A stretch of DNA of 64,000 nucleotides. Origin: Cupriavidus sp. P-10. GTDB taxonomy: Bacteria > Pseudomonadota > Gammaproteobacteria > Burkholderiales > Burkholderiaceae. The stretch lies in the NCBI RefSeq assembly GCF_003402535.2, contig NZ_AP025171.1:1302001-1366000 (forward strand). The letters are read 5' to 3'. Below, in pieces: positions 16,746 to 25,089 of this stretch. Numbering within the stretch: the stretch's first letter is position 1; every line of letters starts with the position of its first letter. The notes below the pieces were generated by a model. The model ran no database searches. It had not been told where the DNA came from and was given only the letters and a program-made list of their open reading frames with translations. The position numbers and the translations under genes were made by a program.

Positions 16746-18107
16746 TCAGATGCCGGCCTCGACAACATGGGTGGGGAACAGTGCCAGCGGATCGTGCACC
16801 GCCATCGTGTGGTTCAGCGTCCAGCGATAGGCGGGGCTGGCACGCAGCACCTCGTCCAGCGGGAACGACACAGAGCCGGCCGTGCCTTTGACGTCAGGCA
16901 GGCGCGCGTAGAACATCTGGCGCAGGCCGATCATCGCCACTTCCTCCGCCATCTCGCGGGTGGGCGCCACGCCTTGCACCATGACGCACAGTTCATGGCC
17001 GGGACGGTCGCGCAGCGGCTCCAGTTCGCCCATCACGCCGTCGCGTCCGTAGACGTTGTAGTGCAGCTCGTAGCCGGTGTCGCCAAAGCGCGCGCGCACC
17101 TGGTCCCGGGCCCAGGCAATCACGCGGTCCACATTGGCAATCGTGTACGGGTCGCGGATGCCGCAAAGTCCCACGTACCGTTCGCCGACCTTGCCGGCGC
17201 CTTCCAGCTTGACGCGCACGACCTGGTCAGGTTCGAAACGCGAGCCGGTAATGCGGGTCGTGCGCGGGTCGAGCTGCTCGTAGCGGCAATGGCGCATGTC
17301 GAGCCTGCCGCCCGCGACGAATTCCTCGAATGGATTGGACCGCTCGTACATGGCATGCCCCGCCACCGAGGCAACGGTGCAGCGCTGGTCCGGGTGCATC
17401 GCCGTGACACGGACGTCGTCACCGGTGATCTCGCCCAGTACCGTTTCCTTGCCGCCATACGGTTCCGCGCAGAAAGACGCACACTCCAGCACCTTGCCCA
17501 GGTAGTAGGCATGGTCCGCCGCGAAGCCGTGGTGCAGCGCCGGCGCGGCAAACACGGCGGCGTCGGAACTGCGGCCGCCGATGATCACGTCCGCCCCCTG
17601 GCGCAGCAGTTCGAGATACGGATGCACGCCCGCCATGGCGACGATGCGGTCGGTGCTGTCCAGCTCGGACAGCGTCAGGTCGGCAAAGCCGTCGAGGCCC
17701 CGGATGGTCTCGCCTGCGCCGAGCTTTTCACGCACCAGCGACGTCGGAACCTCGGAGTAGAAATAGCCGATGCGAAAGCGCTTGAGTCCGTGCCGTTGCG
17801 CCAGCTCGCGGATGATGTTGACGTAGAGGTCGACCCGGCTGTTGGTGCCCGTGTCGCCAGCCGAGCCGATGATCATCGGCACGCCCAGGCGCCGCGAGGC
17901 CAGCAGCATGTGTTCCAGGTCGTGGCGCTGCCACGCCTCGGGGCTGGTCGAGGTATCCGAGCCGAGCGGCACCGGGCCCACGTCATCGCTGCCCGAATCG
18001 GCCGCGATGTAGTCCGGCCCCGCGGCCACGCCGATCTCGAAGCTGCCGGTGCGCAGCGGCGCAAAGCCGAGATGGCCGTTAGGGCAAATGATCTTCAGCG
18101 ACTGCAT
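16746..18107 (-). CDS. AtuA family (DUF1446) protein
   Basis: 453-residue protein when started at the ATG at 18107 (MQSLKIICPNGHLGF), which has GGAGAA eight bases upstream; an in-frame ATG at 18137 lacks this. Landmarks of the AtuA/DUF1446 family are present: VAAGPDYIAADSGSDDVGP, GSAGDTGTNSRVDL, GADVIIGGRSSDAAVFAA and GYELHYNVYGRDGVMG. The founding member belongs to acyclic terpene use in Pseudomonas, but most relatives belong to undefined carboxylate pathways. Here the pairing with DUF4387 and a Bug receptor favours catabolism of an organic acid. Its promoter has a sigma-54 element. Confidence 0.9.
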   Translation of the reverse strand: MQSLKIICPNGHLGFAPLRTGSFEIGVAAGPDYIAADSGSDDVGPVPLGSDTSTSPEAWQRHDLEHMLLASRRLGVPMIIGSAGDTGTNSRVDLYVNIIRELAQRHGLKRFRIGYFYSEVPTSLVREKLGAGETIRGLDGFADLTLSELDSTDRIVAMAGVHPYLELLRQGADVIIGGRSSDAAVFAAPALHHGFAADHAYYLGKVLECASFCAEPYGGKETVLGEITGDDVRVTAMHPDQRCTVASVAGHAMYERSNPFEEFVAGGRLDMRHCRYEQLDPRTTRITGSRFEPDQVVRVKLEGAGKVGERYVGLCGIRDPYTIANVDRVIAWARDQVRARFGDTGYELHYNVYGRDGVMGELEPLRDRPGHELCVMVQGVAPTREMAEEVAMIGLRQMFYARLPDVKGTAGSVSFPLDEVLRASPAYRWTLNHTMAVHDPLALFPTHVVEAGI

Positions 18108-18166
18108 GCAAGGTTCTCCAGTTAGGTGTCGCTTCATTGATTAAGCGAGTCACACGACACTTACTG

Positions 18167-18182
18167 AGCAGAAGCCGTGCCA
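18167..18182 (-). promoter_or_regulatory. Sigma-54 (-24/-12) promoter of the AtuA operon
   Basis: On the minus strand the sequence is TGGCACGGCTTCTGCT. It matches TGGCACrNNNNTTGCw at all fixed positions except one (C for the first T of TTGC), with exact GG-to-GC spacing. Transcription would start near 18156, about 50 bases before the AtuA start codon. The next gene upstream encodes a sigma-54 activator, which strongly supports the assignment. Confidence 0.75.
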
Positions 18183-18239
18183 GCCGAAGAGGTCAGATTT
18201 TTTCCTTTGAAATCAAAGGTCTGCAGATTTATGGGAGGA

Positions 18240-18303
18240 GGCTGCGTGAAGGACGCGCGCATGCAGCCCCGGAGAGCGCGCGTATCCCACGCGGCTGCGT
18301 GAA
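18240..18303. promoter_or_regulatory. Putative upstream activating sequences
   Basis: GGCTGCGTGAA occurs at 18240-18250 and again at 18293-18303, 53 bases apart. The first copy also forms an imperfect dyad with ATGCAGCC at 18261-18268. The sites lie about 85-145 bases upstream of the predicted sigma-54 start, the usual distance for activator binding. A separate perfect dyad CCTTTGA-AA-TCAAAGG sits closer, at 18204-18219. Binding by the adjacent AAA+ activator is inference. Confidence 0.45.
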
Positions 18304-18315
18304 AGGCACGCCGGC

Positions 18316-19347
18316 TCAGCCTGCGGCCAGGCCAAGCTTGGTCATCTGGTGCCGGAGGGCGTGGCGGCTCAGGCCAAGCCGGCGCGCCGCCTCGGCAAGG
18401 TTGCCGTGGCATGTTGCCAGGGCCTGACCGACCAGCGCGGCCTGGAATTGCGCCGTGGCGGCGTGGTAGTCCAGGCCATCCGCCAGCGCCGTGCTTGCCG
18501 CGGGCGATGCGGCGCAGGCAACCGGCGCGAGATCGGCCAGGGGCGCGGTGGTCGTGCCAGGGGTGTCAGCCCCGCCGGTCGCGCGCAGGATCCGCGCCGG
18601 CAGATGCACCGGCAGCACGCTATCGCCTTGCTCGAGCAGGCAGATGCGTTCCAGCAGGTTTTCCAGCTCGCGCACATTGCCCGGCCAGCGATACGCGCGG
18701 AAGATCCGCTCGACTTCCGGGTGGAGCCGTTCCATCCGGCTGCCGTACTGGCGGTTGTAGCGCTGCAGCGCGGCAAGCGCGAGCAGCAGGATGTCGTCGC
18801 CGCGCTCACGCAAGGGCGGGATATTGATAGCGATGACCTGCAGCCGGTAATACAGGTCTTCGCGGAACTTGCCGGCGTTGACCTCGCTGAGGAGGATCTT
18901 GTTGGTGGCGGCGATAAAGCGCGCATCCACGCTGATCGGCTTGACCGCGCCGACCCGGCGGAAACGCCGGGTATCGAGCAGCGTCAGCAGCTTGGACTGC
19001 ATCACCAGGTCCAACTCCCGTACCTCGTCCAGGAATACGGTGCCGCCATTGCCGGCCTCGATCAACCCTTCCTTCTTGCCGACTGCACCGGTGAAGGCGC
19101 CGCGCTCGTGGCCGAACAGCTCGGATTCCAGCAATTGCGCCGGGATCGCCGCGCAGTTGATGTCGATAAATTCCGCACCGGCGCGGCTTGATTGCTCATG
19201 CAGCATGCGAGCCACCAGGCTCTTGCCGGTGCCGGTCTCGCCGTACAGCAAGACCGTGCGGGCCTGGCTGCTGGCCACGCGGGCAATGAGGTCGCGCAAG
19301 GCGACGATCGATGGATGGTTTCCGACGAGTTGCAGTGGGGCGTTCAT
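18316..19347 (-). CDS. Sigma-54-dependent AAA+ transcriptional activator (no sensor domain)
   Basis: 343 residues from the ATG at 19347 (MNAPLQLVG). The AAA+ domain starts almost at once: Walker A GETGTGKS, the sigma-54 contact loop GAFTGA in ELFGHERGAFTGAVGK, Walker B GTVFLDEV, and YRWPGNVRELENLLER. The C-terminal Fis-type helix-turn-helix is LAEAARRLGLSRHALRHQM. There is no N-terminal receiver, GAF or PAS domain, so it resembles PspF in layout and must be controlled by a partner protein or by expression. It sits directly upstream of the AtuA operon, which has a matching promoter. Confidence 0.93.
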   Translation of the reverse strand: MNAPLQLVGNHPSIVALRDLIARVASSQARTVLLYGETGTGKSLVARMLHEQSSRAGAEFIDINCAAIPAQLLESELFGHERGAFTGAVGKKEGLIEAGNGGTVFLDEVRELDLVMQSKLLTLLDTRRFRRVGAVKPISVDARFIAATNKILLSEVNAGKFREDLYYRLQVIAINIPPLRERGDDILLLALAALQRYNRQYGSRMERLHPEVERIFRAYRWPGNVRELENLLERICLLEQGDSVLPVHLPARILRATGGADTPGTTTAPLADLAPVACAASPAASTALADGLDYHAATAQFQAALVGQALATCHGNLAEAARRLGLSRHALRHQMTKLGLAAG

Positions 19348-19438
19348 CGCTGGCGGACGGCCGAGCAGGGCGCGCATGGCTGGCGCGCTCTGGCATGACC
19401 ATGGGGGCGGGCCTGAATCGCCAGCATCATAACCCGCG

Positions 19439-20749
19439 TCAGAGTTGGGAACCGATCAGCGATGCCATCCGGTCGCGCAGCTTTTCGGTCCAGGGACGGT
19501 TGGCCCACTGTTCATGCGTCTGCGGGTGCGATAGTTTCAGGTCTTCCTCGAAGATCCTGGTTTGCTCCGCGGCAAATCCGGCATCCAGGATATTCAGCGT
19601 GGCTTCGTCATTGAGACGGAATGACCGGTTGTCGAAATTGGTCGACCCGACCGACACCAGCAGGCCATCGACGATCAACACCTTGCAGTGGTACATCGTG
19701 GGCGCATATTCGGCGATCAGCGCGCCAGCCTTGAGCAACCGGCCCCAGCGCCGGCGCGACGCGGCGCGCACGGTTTCCGAATCGATATGCTCGCCCGGCA
19801 CGATCACGCGCAGCCTGACACCTCTTTCCAGGGCCGCCAGCAATGCCTTTTCCGTCAACTCGTCGGGCACGAAGTAGGCCGCCGACAGGTCGATGGTCTG
19901 CGCGGCTGCCGTGATGGCAAGGTGGTACATCAGCGCCATGCTCTCGCTGCCGCCGGTGGGCGAACTGCTGAACATCTGGGCGCGGCCGTCGCCGAGCGGC
20001 GGCAATTCTGGGAAATACTCCGGACCATGCGGCACCTGGCCGCTGACCTTGATCCAGTTGTCCAGGAATATGGACTGCATCTGGCCAACCACGGGGCCTT
20101 CCACCTGGAAATGCGTATCGCGCCAGTGGTCGGGATCCTGGGCATTGCCGGTCCATTCCGGCGCAATGCCGACGCCGCCGGTAAAGCCAATCGCGCCATC
20201 GACCACCAGCACCTTGCGGTGCGTGCGGTTGTTGAGCTTGCCGACGGTGTACCACCGCACCGGATGGTAGCGGCGCACGTCCACGCCGGCGCTGGTCATG
20301 ATGTCCATGGCGGATTCGTCGATCTTGGAACTGCCGACGGCATCCAGCAGTACCTTTACCTTGACGCCCGCCCTGGCGCGTTCGGAAAGGGCCTGCGCGA
20401 ACTCGTTGCCGATTTCTCCGGACCAGTAGATGTACGACTCGAAATTGATCGTCTTCTTCGCGCCGCGGATCGCGCCCAGCATCGCGGGAAAGATTTCGTC
20501 GCCATTCCTGAGCACGCGATAGCGGTTGCCATCGACGACCGGCGGCCCTAGCAGCACGCCCAGTTCGTGGGCAAACTGCGGGTCGGCCAGGCTGTAGAGC
20601 CGGTCGAGACGCCGCTCGATACGCTTTTCGCCGCCAATCAGATTGTACGCAACAATGCCGCCGAGGGCGGCCATGAGAATGACGGCTAGCAGCGCGAGTA
20701 TTCGGCCCCTTCTGCGCGCGCCTGGAAAGGCGTGGCGACGGCGGATCAC
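19439..20749 (-). CDS. Phospholipase D-like cardiolipin synthase (ClsB type)
   Basis: 436-residue membrane-anchored enzyme: an N-terminal basic stretch and a single transmembrane helix (ILALLAVILMAALGGIVAY) precede two PLD domains. The first HKD motif is THRKVLVVDGAIGFTGG and the second YHCKVLIVDGLLVSVGSTN. SSPTGGSESMALMYHLAI lies between them, as in cardiolipin synthases. The expected reaction is phosphatidyl transfer to phosphatidylglycerol or a related acceptor. It is a single gene with no obvious partner nearby. Confidence 0.9.
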   Translation of the reverse strand: MIRRRHAFPGARRRGRILALLAVILMAALGGIVAYNLIGGEKRIERRLDRLYSLADPQFAHELGVLLGPPVVDGNRYRVLRNGDEIFPAMLGAIRGAKKTINFESYIYWSGEIGNEFAQALSERARAGVKVKVLLDAVGSSKIDESAMDIMTSAGVDVRRYHPVRWYTVGKLNNRTHRKVLVVDGAIGFTGGVGIAPEWTGNAQDPDHWRDTHFQVEGPVVGQMQSIFLDNWIKVSGQVPHGPEYFPELPPLGDGRAQMFSSSPTGGSESMALMYHLAITAAAQTIDLSAAYFVPDELTEKALLAALERGVRLRVIVPGEHIDSETVRAASRRRWGRLLKAGALIAEYAPTMYHCKVLIVDGLLVSVGSTNFDNRSFRLNDEATLNILDAGFAAEQTRIFEEDLKLSHPQTHEQWANRPWTEKLRDRMASLIGSQL

Positions 20750-20918
20750 GCAAGCACCATGATGTCTGGCCCGAGGGTTGCACCGGCAAGCTGGCGACTA
20801 TGAAAGCATACGTCGTTTTTATGGGCTGGCGGTTTCCAGGGTGGACATCCGAGCCTGGCCGGAAGAGGGCAGCTTGCGGGGCGCCGGGCGCTCCCGATTG
20901 AGCACTACCCCTTTCGTG

Positions 20919-21104
20919 TCAGGCTTCCTGCGGCGCGACGACGGACCGGCTCCGCTTCTTGTCGAGGACAGCTACGATTATCAAGCCGAGGGACGGGCTG
21001 AAGATCAGCGAGAAGGCCATCCAGACGGCAGCGGAGCGTCCCAGCGCATTGGCAATGAAGCCAACCGAAACGGAGAAAATCAACCAGCAAGCAATAGCGA
21101 ACAT
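20919..21104 (-). CDS. Small hydrophobic membrane protein
   Basis: 61 residues, beginning MFAIACWLIFSVSVGFIANAL, then a second hydrophobic stretch WMAFSLIFSPSLGLIIVAVL, ending in a basic tail KKRSRS. Two transmembrane helices are predicted by eye. The composition is consistent with a genuine small inner-membrane protein, but I do not recognise a family and there is no strong context. Confidence 0.5.
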   Translation of the reverse strand: MFAIACWLIFSVSVGFIANALGRSAAVWMAFSLIFSPSLGLIIVAVLDKKRSRSVVAPQEA

Positions 21105-21369
21105 GACGGCAGCTCAAATGGTTTTCCAGTGCGTCGCGCGGGGCAGCGCGTTGCATCCATGGGCCGCGTTTATTCGATCCGACCAGGTCGATCGAGAGCG
21201 ACGGCTGCCTTCAGTATGAGAAATCTTTGCGCCCGCGTTTTGCTATGCGGGACATAAATTTTGCAGTTCGGGGCAGCCAGGCACAGCACCGGGCAAACTT
21301 CGATTGGCACAAGCCGCTTCCGCCACGTTTGCCCGTGGCTGACCCTTTGGGTGAACCTACCTTGCGACT

Positions 21370-21735
21370 TCAGTTCCAGATCGGATCTTCCTTCTGCATC
21401 TGATCCTTTGTCTTCTTCATCCAATACGAACCGATCTGGCGTTCCGTGACGTATCCCTTCTTCCTGGCGTCGATCTTGTCGAAGTTCTCGTAGACCTGCG
21501 GCATGCCCGCCTGCGCTTCGTCACGGCTCAGCTTGCCGTCATGATTGGCATCCGCCGCCTTGAATCGTTCGGCAATCAAGGCCTTGGCTTGTGCCGTGGT
21601 CGGTGGCGCTTTCGGAACCTCGCCCGGCGCCGCTGCCGGTGGGGATGATCCCTGCGCCGGCTGGGCGATTGCACCTAAAGAAGTGAATGCCATCAGGACG
21701 GCGAAACCAACTGCGGGCAATTTGCGTACGGTCAT
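21370..21735 (-). CDS. Exported EF-hand protein
   Basis: 121 residues from the ATG at 21735, which has GGAG nine bases upstream; a GTG three codons earlier is an alternative start. A signal peptide (VGFAVLMAFTSLGAIAQPA) is followed by a proline/alanine-rich linker. One good EF-hand is present, FKAADANHDGKLSRDEAQ, with D-N-D-K-D ligand spacing, and a second, degenerate one (FDKIDARKKGYVTERQI). Periplasmic calcium binding is expected. Relatives are common in Cupriavidus/Ralstonia; the role is unknown. Confidence 0.85.
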   Translation of the reverse strand: MTVRKLPAVGFAVLMAFTSLGAIAQPAQGSSPPAAAPGEVPKAPPTTAQAKALIAERFKAADANHDGKLSRDEAQAGMPQVYENFDKIDARKKGYVTERQIGSYWMKKTKDQMQKEDPIWN

Positions 21736-21927
21736 GTCGCTCACCTCCAGTCACGATGTTGTTTGAGTCGTTGCAAAGGGAGATATCCAGGCCAGTGAAC
21801 CTGTGCTCACTCAGCATTCTAGGCGCTGGGGCGAAAACTGCGCGCCATATCCGGCGACGACGATTTAGAGCCTAATATGGAACGCTGCGAACTCTTAAAC
21901 GCGGCTTTCTCTTACGGCACCGACGTC

Positions 21928-22464
21928 ATGCAAAACAAGCCAGATGCGACAACATTCCCGGCGTTCAACATAGTCCTGCGCGATGGACGGGAGGTGCTGG
22001 TTCGGGCGATTGCCGAAGACGACAAGGCCGGCCTGATCGCGGCATTCAGCAGGCTTTCTGCCGATGCGCGTTATGCCAGATTCATGGCTGCCATGCAGCA
22101 ACTGCCCGAAGCCATGCTTGAGCAGGCGACACACCCGGCCGCCGAGCGCGAGTTCGCCCTGGTGGCGCTTGCCAGGACGGAAAAGAATCCCGCTATCGTT
22201 GGCGGCGCGCGCTACGCTGCGGCGGCGGGCAGCGATACCTGTGAGTTTGCCGTGACGGTAGTGGATGACTGGCATGGGCTTGGCCTTGCCAGCCGACTGC
22301 TGGGCGCTTTGATCGACATTGCCCGCCGTCGCGGATATCGATGCATGGAAGGTTATGTTCTGTCATCGAATACTGCGATGCGGCGACTGGCCAGGCGGTT
22401 GGGATTTGCCGACGTACCGTGTCCCGACGATGCCACGCTGCGCGTGGTAACCCTTGTGCTGTAA
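21928..22464 (+). CDS. GNAT family N-acetyltransferase
   Basis: 178 residues from the ATG at 21928 (an in-frame ATG at 21877 would add 17). It begins with a beta strand RDGREVLVRAI followed by EDDKAGLIAAFSRLSADARYARFM. This is the arrangement seen in the small GNAT domains related to those on acyl-CoA synthetase/Pat proteins. The acetyl-CoA loop region is VVDDWHGLGLASRLLGALI (the R/Q-x-x-G-x-G/A equivalent is H-G-L-G-L-A). It ends GYVLSSNTAMRRLARRLGF. Protein lysine acetylation is possible; the substrate is unknown. Confidence 0.85.
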   Translation: MQNKPDATTFPAFNIVLRDGREVLVRAIAEDDKAGLIAAFSRLSADARYARFMAAMQQLPEAMLEQATHPAAEREFALVALARTEKNPAIVGGARYAAAAGSDTCEFAVTVVDDWHGLGLASRLLGALIDIARRRGYRCMEGYVLSSNTAMRRLARRLGFADVPCPDDATLRVVTLVL

Positions 22465-22559
22465 GGCCGGATGTCAGTTCGGAAGCGAACAGAAGCGACG
22501 CTGAGGCTGATACAGGCTGATACAGGCTTTTTCACCTGCCGGACCCTTGAGGACTTCCA

Positions 22560-22910
22560 ATGCGCACCCAGTTTGCCTTCCTTTTTGCATTCGCTGCGTT
22601 AATGCTTGCCGGATGTAACACCGCACCGATCCCGCCAGGCAAGCCAGTTGATATCCCCACCGCCTTGCAGCAAGTCTCCGCCGGACTGTGCGCATTCAAG
22701 AAGGACGCCGAGGCAAAAGGGCAGGGGTCTTTCGACGCGGTCAATGTGGAGCTCGACCTGACCATCGGTGGCGCAAAAAATCCGCCGGTAGCCGTGGCAC
22801 CCGACATTCAATTCATGCCGACTGTCAGCTACGGACAGACCATATCTGTAACCAAGGGAAGCAAGCTGACGCTGACGCTCAAGATGCCAGCGACATGCCC
22901 GGGTAGTTAG
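22560..22910 (+). CDS. Predicted lipoprotein
   Basis: 116 residues with a type II signal: MRTQFAFLFAFAALMLAGC, lipobox LAGC with Cys at residue 19. The mature part is mainly beta and contains ALQQVSAGLCAFKK and the TISVTKGSKLTLTLKMPATC ending. Similar short lipoproteins occur in beta-proteobacteria without known function. A weak ribosome site precedes it. The cell location would be the periplasmic face of inner or outer membrane. Confidence 0.75.
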   Translation: MRTQFAFLFAFAALMLAGCNTAPIPPGKPVDIPTALQQVSAGLCAFKKDAEAKGQGSFDAVNVELDLTIGGAKNPPVAVAPDIQFMPTVSYGQTISVTKGSKLTLTLKMPATCPGS

Positions 22911-23047
22911 CCAGGGAGGCAGCCTGGCGTGGGAGCAGGCCCAGCGACTCGCTTGAGCTCCGCAAGGAGTGGATCAGCAGACGCCTGCACACCAACTAAT
23001 ATGGATCAAGACAAAGTCCTGTGCATGGCCCAACTGAGGAGGATGCG

Positions 23048-23431
23048 ATGGCAACAAGGCTGATCGGGCTCGCGGTGACAGCCATGGCGTGGACGGCGCT
23101 GACGATGGGCGCCAGCATTGCCCGTGCGGATGAAATCCCATTGATCACCGGCAAGCAGTGGACTGAATCGTCAGATCAGATGAAGAAGGCTTACCTTGTC
23201 GGCATTGCCAACGTCGTCCAGGTTGACGTGGCCTATCACGCCGGTAATTCACCGCCCGACTCGGCAAGCATCGTCCCGCGTTTTGCAAGGGGGCTGAAAG
23301 CGCACTCGCTGGATTCGGTGCGCCAGGGCCTGGATCGTTGGTACGCCGCACATCCGGACCAGTTGCAGCGGCCGGTCATTGAAACCATCTGGTTCGAGAT
23401 GGTTGTCCCCGGATTAGCCGGCAAAAAGTAA
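23048..23431 (+). CDS. Exported hypothetical protein
   Basis: 127 residues from the ATG at 23048, placed just after GAGGAGGA. The signal peptide is MATRLIGLAVTAMAWTALT..., cleaved after SIARA. The mature protein begins DEIPLITGKQWTESSDQMKKAYLVGIANVVQVD, a pattern of small secreted helical proteins. It precedes the glycine-zipper lipoprotein gene by 9 bases, and the two are probably one operon. Function unknown. Confidence 0.75.
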   Translation: MATRLIGLAVTAMAWTALTMGASIARADEIPLITGKQWTESSDQMKKAYLVGIANVVQVDVAYHAGNSPPDSASIVPRFARGLKAHSLDSVRQGLDRWYAAHPDQLQRPVIETIWFEMVVPGLAGKK

Positions 23432-23440
23432 GGCAATGCC

Positions 23441-23674
23441 ATGAAACGACTCCATCTCATTGGCGCAACGCTGGCCGTCGCTGGCGTTGTCGGATGCACG
23501 AACATGACGCCGCAGCAGCAAGGCACGGTATCAGGTGCCGCAATCGGCGCAGCGGCCGGCGCGGGCATTGCGGCCATTGCCGGAGGCAGCGGCTGGACCG
23601 GCGCCGCGATCGGCGCTGTTGCCGGCGGGGTTGCGGGCAATATCAAGGGAGGCAAGCAGCAACAACCTTGGTAG
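23441..23674 (+). CDS. Glycine-zipper lipoprotein
   Basis: 77 residues. A lipoprotein signal has the lipobox VVGC (MKRLHLIGATLAVAGVVGC). The rest is a glycine-zipper stretch: GAAIGAAAGAGIAAIAGG and AIGAVAGGVAGNIKGG, the OmpA-associated/YMGG-like small protein pattern. It probably inserts in a membrane. It is the last chromosomal gene before the insertion-sequence zone, whose first terminal-type repeat begins about 30 bases after the stop codon. Confidence 0.85.
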   Translation: MKRLHLIGATLAVAGVVGCTNMTPQQQGTVSGAAIGAAAGAGIAAIAGGSGWTGAAIGAVAGGVAGNIKGGKQQQPW

Positions 23675-23705
23675 CTGTTCGCCGCACAGGGTACCCGGAT
23701 CAACC

Positions 23706-23760
23706 CGGACATTTCAACTTTGCCTGGACACTAACTGTCCAGGCAAAGTTGAAATGTCCG
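23706..23760. repeat. Perfect 25-bp inverted repeat with 5-base loop
   Basis: The arms 23706-23730 and 23736-23760 are perfect inverse complements, starting CGGACATTTCAACTTTGCC, with CTAAC between them. The motif CAAAGTTGAAATGTCCG is repeated again at 23768-23785, and in inverted form near 25039 and 25063. It is clearly the terminal or subterminal repeat of the ISNCY-type element. The palindrome at this edge could be two abutting ends. Confidence 0.85.
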
Positions 23761-25081
23761 GGCGCCAGCAAAGTTGAAATGTCCGGTTGTCCGGTGTCAT
23801 TTCAGCTTTGTTTGTTCTGTTTTTGGGGTGCCCGTCGGGCGGTGGTGCTGGCCTGAAGCGGCAGATTTGTGATCAGGGTGGGGCGGTCATGCCAGCAGGG
23901 CGGATTTGAATTCCCAGGTGTCAAGCTGAAATCAGTTCTCGGTTCCGTTAAGCGGCCACGGTTGCCGCTGTAAGCGTTTTAGCGCTTCCAACATATCGTT
24001 CTGATCCAGCGAGCGCTGCGACTTCTTGCCGGGCGGTCGTCCTCGCTTGCGGGGAGCCCCCTCCGTGCCAGGCACAGATAGCGACCGTGTGTTGTCGCGC
24101 TTCTCCTGAACGTATTGGGCCATCTGCAGCACATGTCCCAGGCGCTTGTTGTCCACGATCGCGCCCTGGTCCACTTGACCAACCGGTCCTGCAGGGTCAG
24201 GTGAGTCCGCTCGACGCGGCCCTTGGCCTGGCTGCTGTTGGCGCAGATGCCTTCGATGTTCAGCTCAAACAACGCCCGGGCAAACTGGGTGTGGCCGTCG
24301 CCGCTGGTCGCCCCTTGTTTGTTGACCCGGAAAACGCTGGCCTTGTCACTGTAAAACGCCACCGGCTTGCCATGGCGCTCCAGATAGGCACGGGTCGCCG
24401 CGAAATACGTGAACGTGGATTCCGAATGAGTGAAGCGCAGTTCCATGATCCGGCTGGTGGCGTCGTCGACGTACACCAGCAGCGTGCAGGCTGGCGCGCG
24501 CTCCTCAAACCAGCGGTGATCGCTGCCGTCGATCTGGATCAGTTCGCCATAGCAGGCGCGCCGGTTACGAGGCTGGTAGACCTTGGGCGGCCGCTGTTTG
24601 CGCGGCACCCACAGGCCGGCTGCCGTCATCAGTCGGCGGATCGTTTCTTTGGACAAGGTCAGTCCATGGCGCTCGTGCAGCTTCTCGGCCGCCAGCGTTG
24701 GGCCGAAGTCGGCGTAGTGTTCCCGGATCAGGCCAAGGGCTACAGATTCGCGGTCCGCAGGCATGCGATTGTTGCTGGGTCGCCCGCGCCGTCGCGACAC
24801 TAGCCCGGACGGGCCTTCCTGTTTATAGCGTTCCAGCAGCCGCCGGAACTGCCGGTCCGTGATCTCCAACCGTTCGGCGGCCACACCGGGCCGTAACTGA
24901 CCATCTACGACCGCCTGGACGGTCTTGAGCCTGTCTAACTCATGCATGCTGACTGTAATGACCTCGGATTTAGCCATCCTCTGGCGTCTCCATCGTGTTC
25001 AACCGGGCAGGCTAAATACCACGAATGGAGCACTCAAGCGGACATTTCAACTTTGCCAAAACCGGACATTACAACTTTGCC
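23736..25081. mobile_element. Defective ISNCY-type insertion sequence (copy 1)
   Basis: Bounded on the left by CAAAGTTGAAATGTCCG copies (23743-23785) and on the right by inverted copies CGGACATTTCAACTTTGCC (25039) and CGGACATTACAACTTTGCC (25063). It contains one interrupted transposase gene on the minus strand. The exact ends are uncertain because the terminal motif is present more than once on each side. The flank GGGCGGTGGTGCTGGCCTGA (about 23836-23857) recurs near 25194-25213 in the neighbouring copy, showing the two elements are related. Confidence 0.65.
23932..24977 (-). pseudogene. ISNCY family transposase with internal deletion
   Basis: From the ATG at 24977 the protein matches the intact neighbour: MHELDRLKTVQAVVDG, helix-turn-helix VAAERLEITDRQFRRLLERY, then the DDE-type core with IDGSDHRWFEERAPACTLLV and ANSSQAKGRVERTHLTLQDRLVK. 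Immediately after DRLVK (about 24180) the frame switches to VDQGAIVDNKRLGHVLQMA, which lies roughly 190 residues further on in the intact copy, and in a different frame. About 170-200 codons are therefore missing with a frameshift, ending near 23932. The element cannot move by itself. Confidence 0.85.
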
Positions 25082-25089
25082 GCTACACC

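Noticed and set aside
23706..25081. Possible CRISPR array from the repeated CAAAGTTGAAATGTCCG motifs
   Set aside because: The copies are in both orientations, irregularly spaced and at IS edges, so they are IS terminal repeats.
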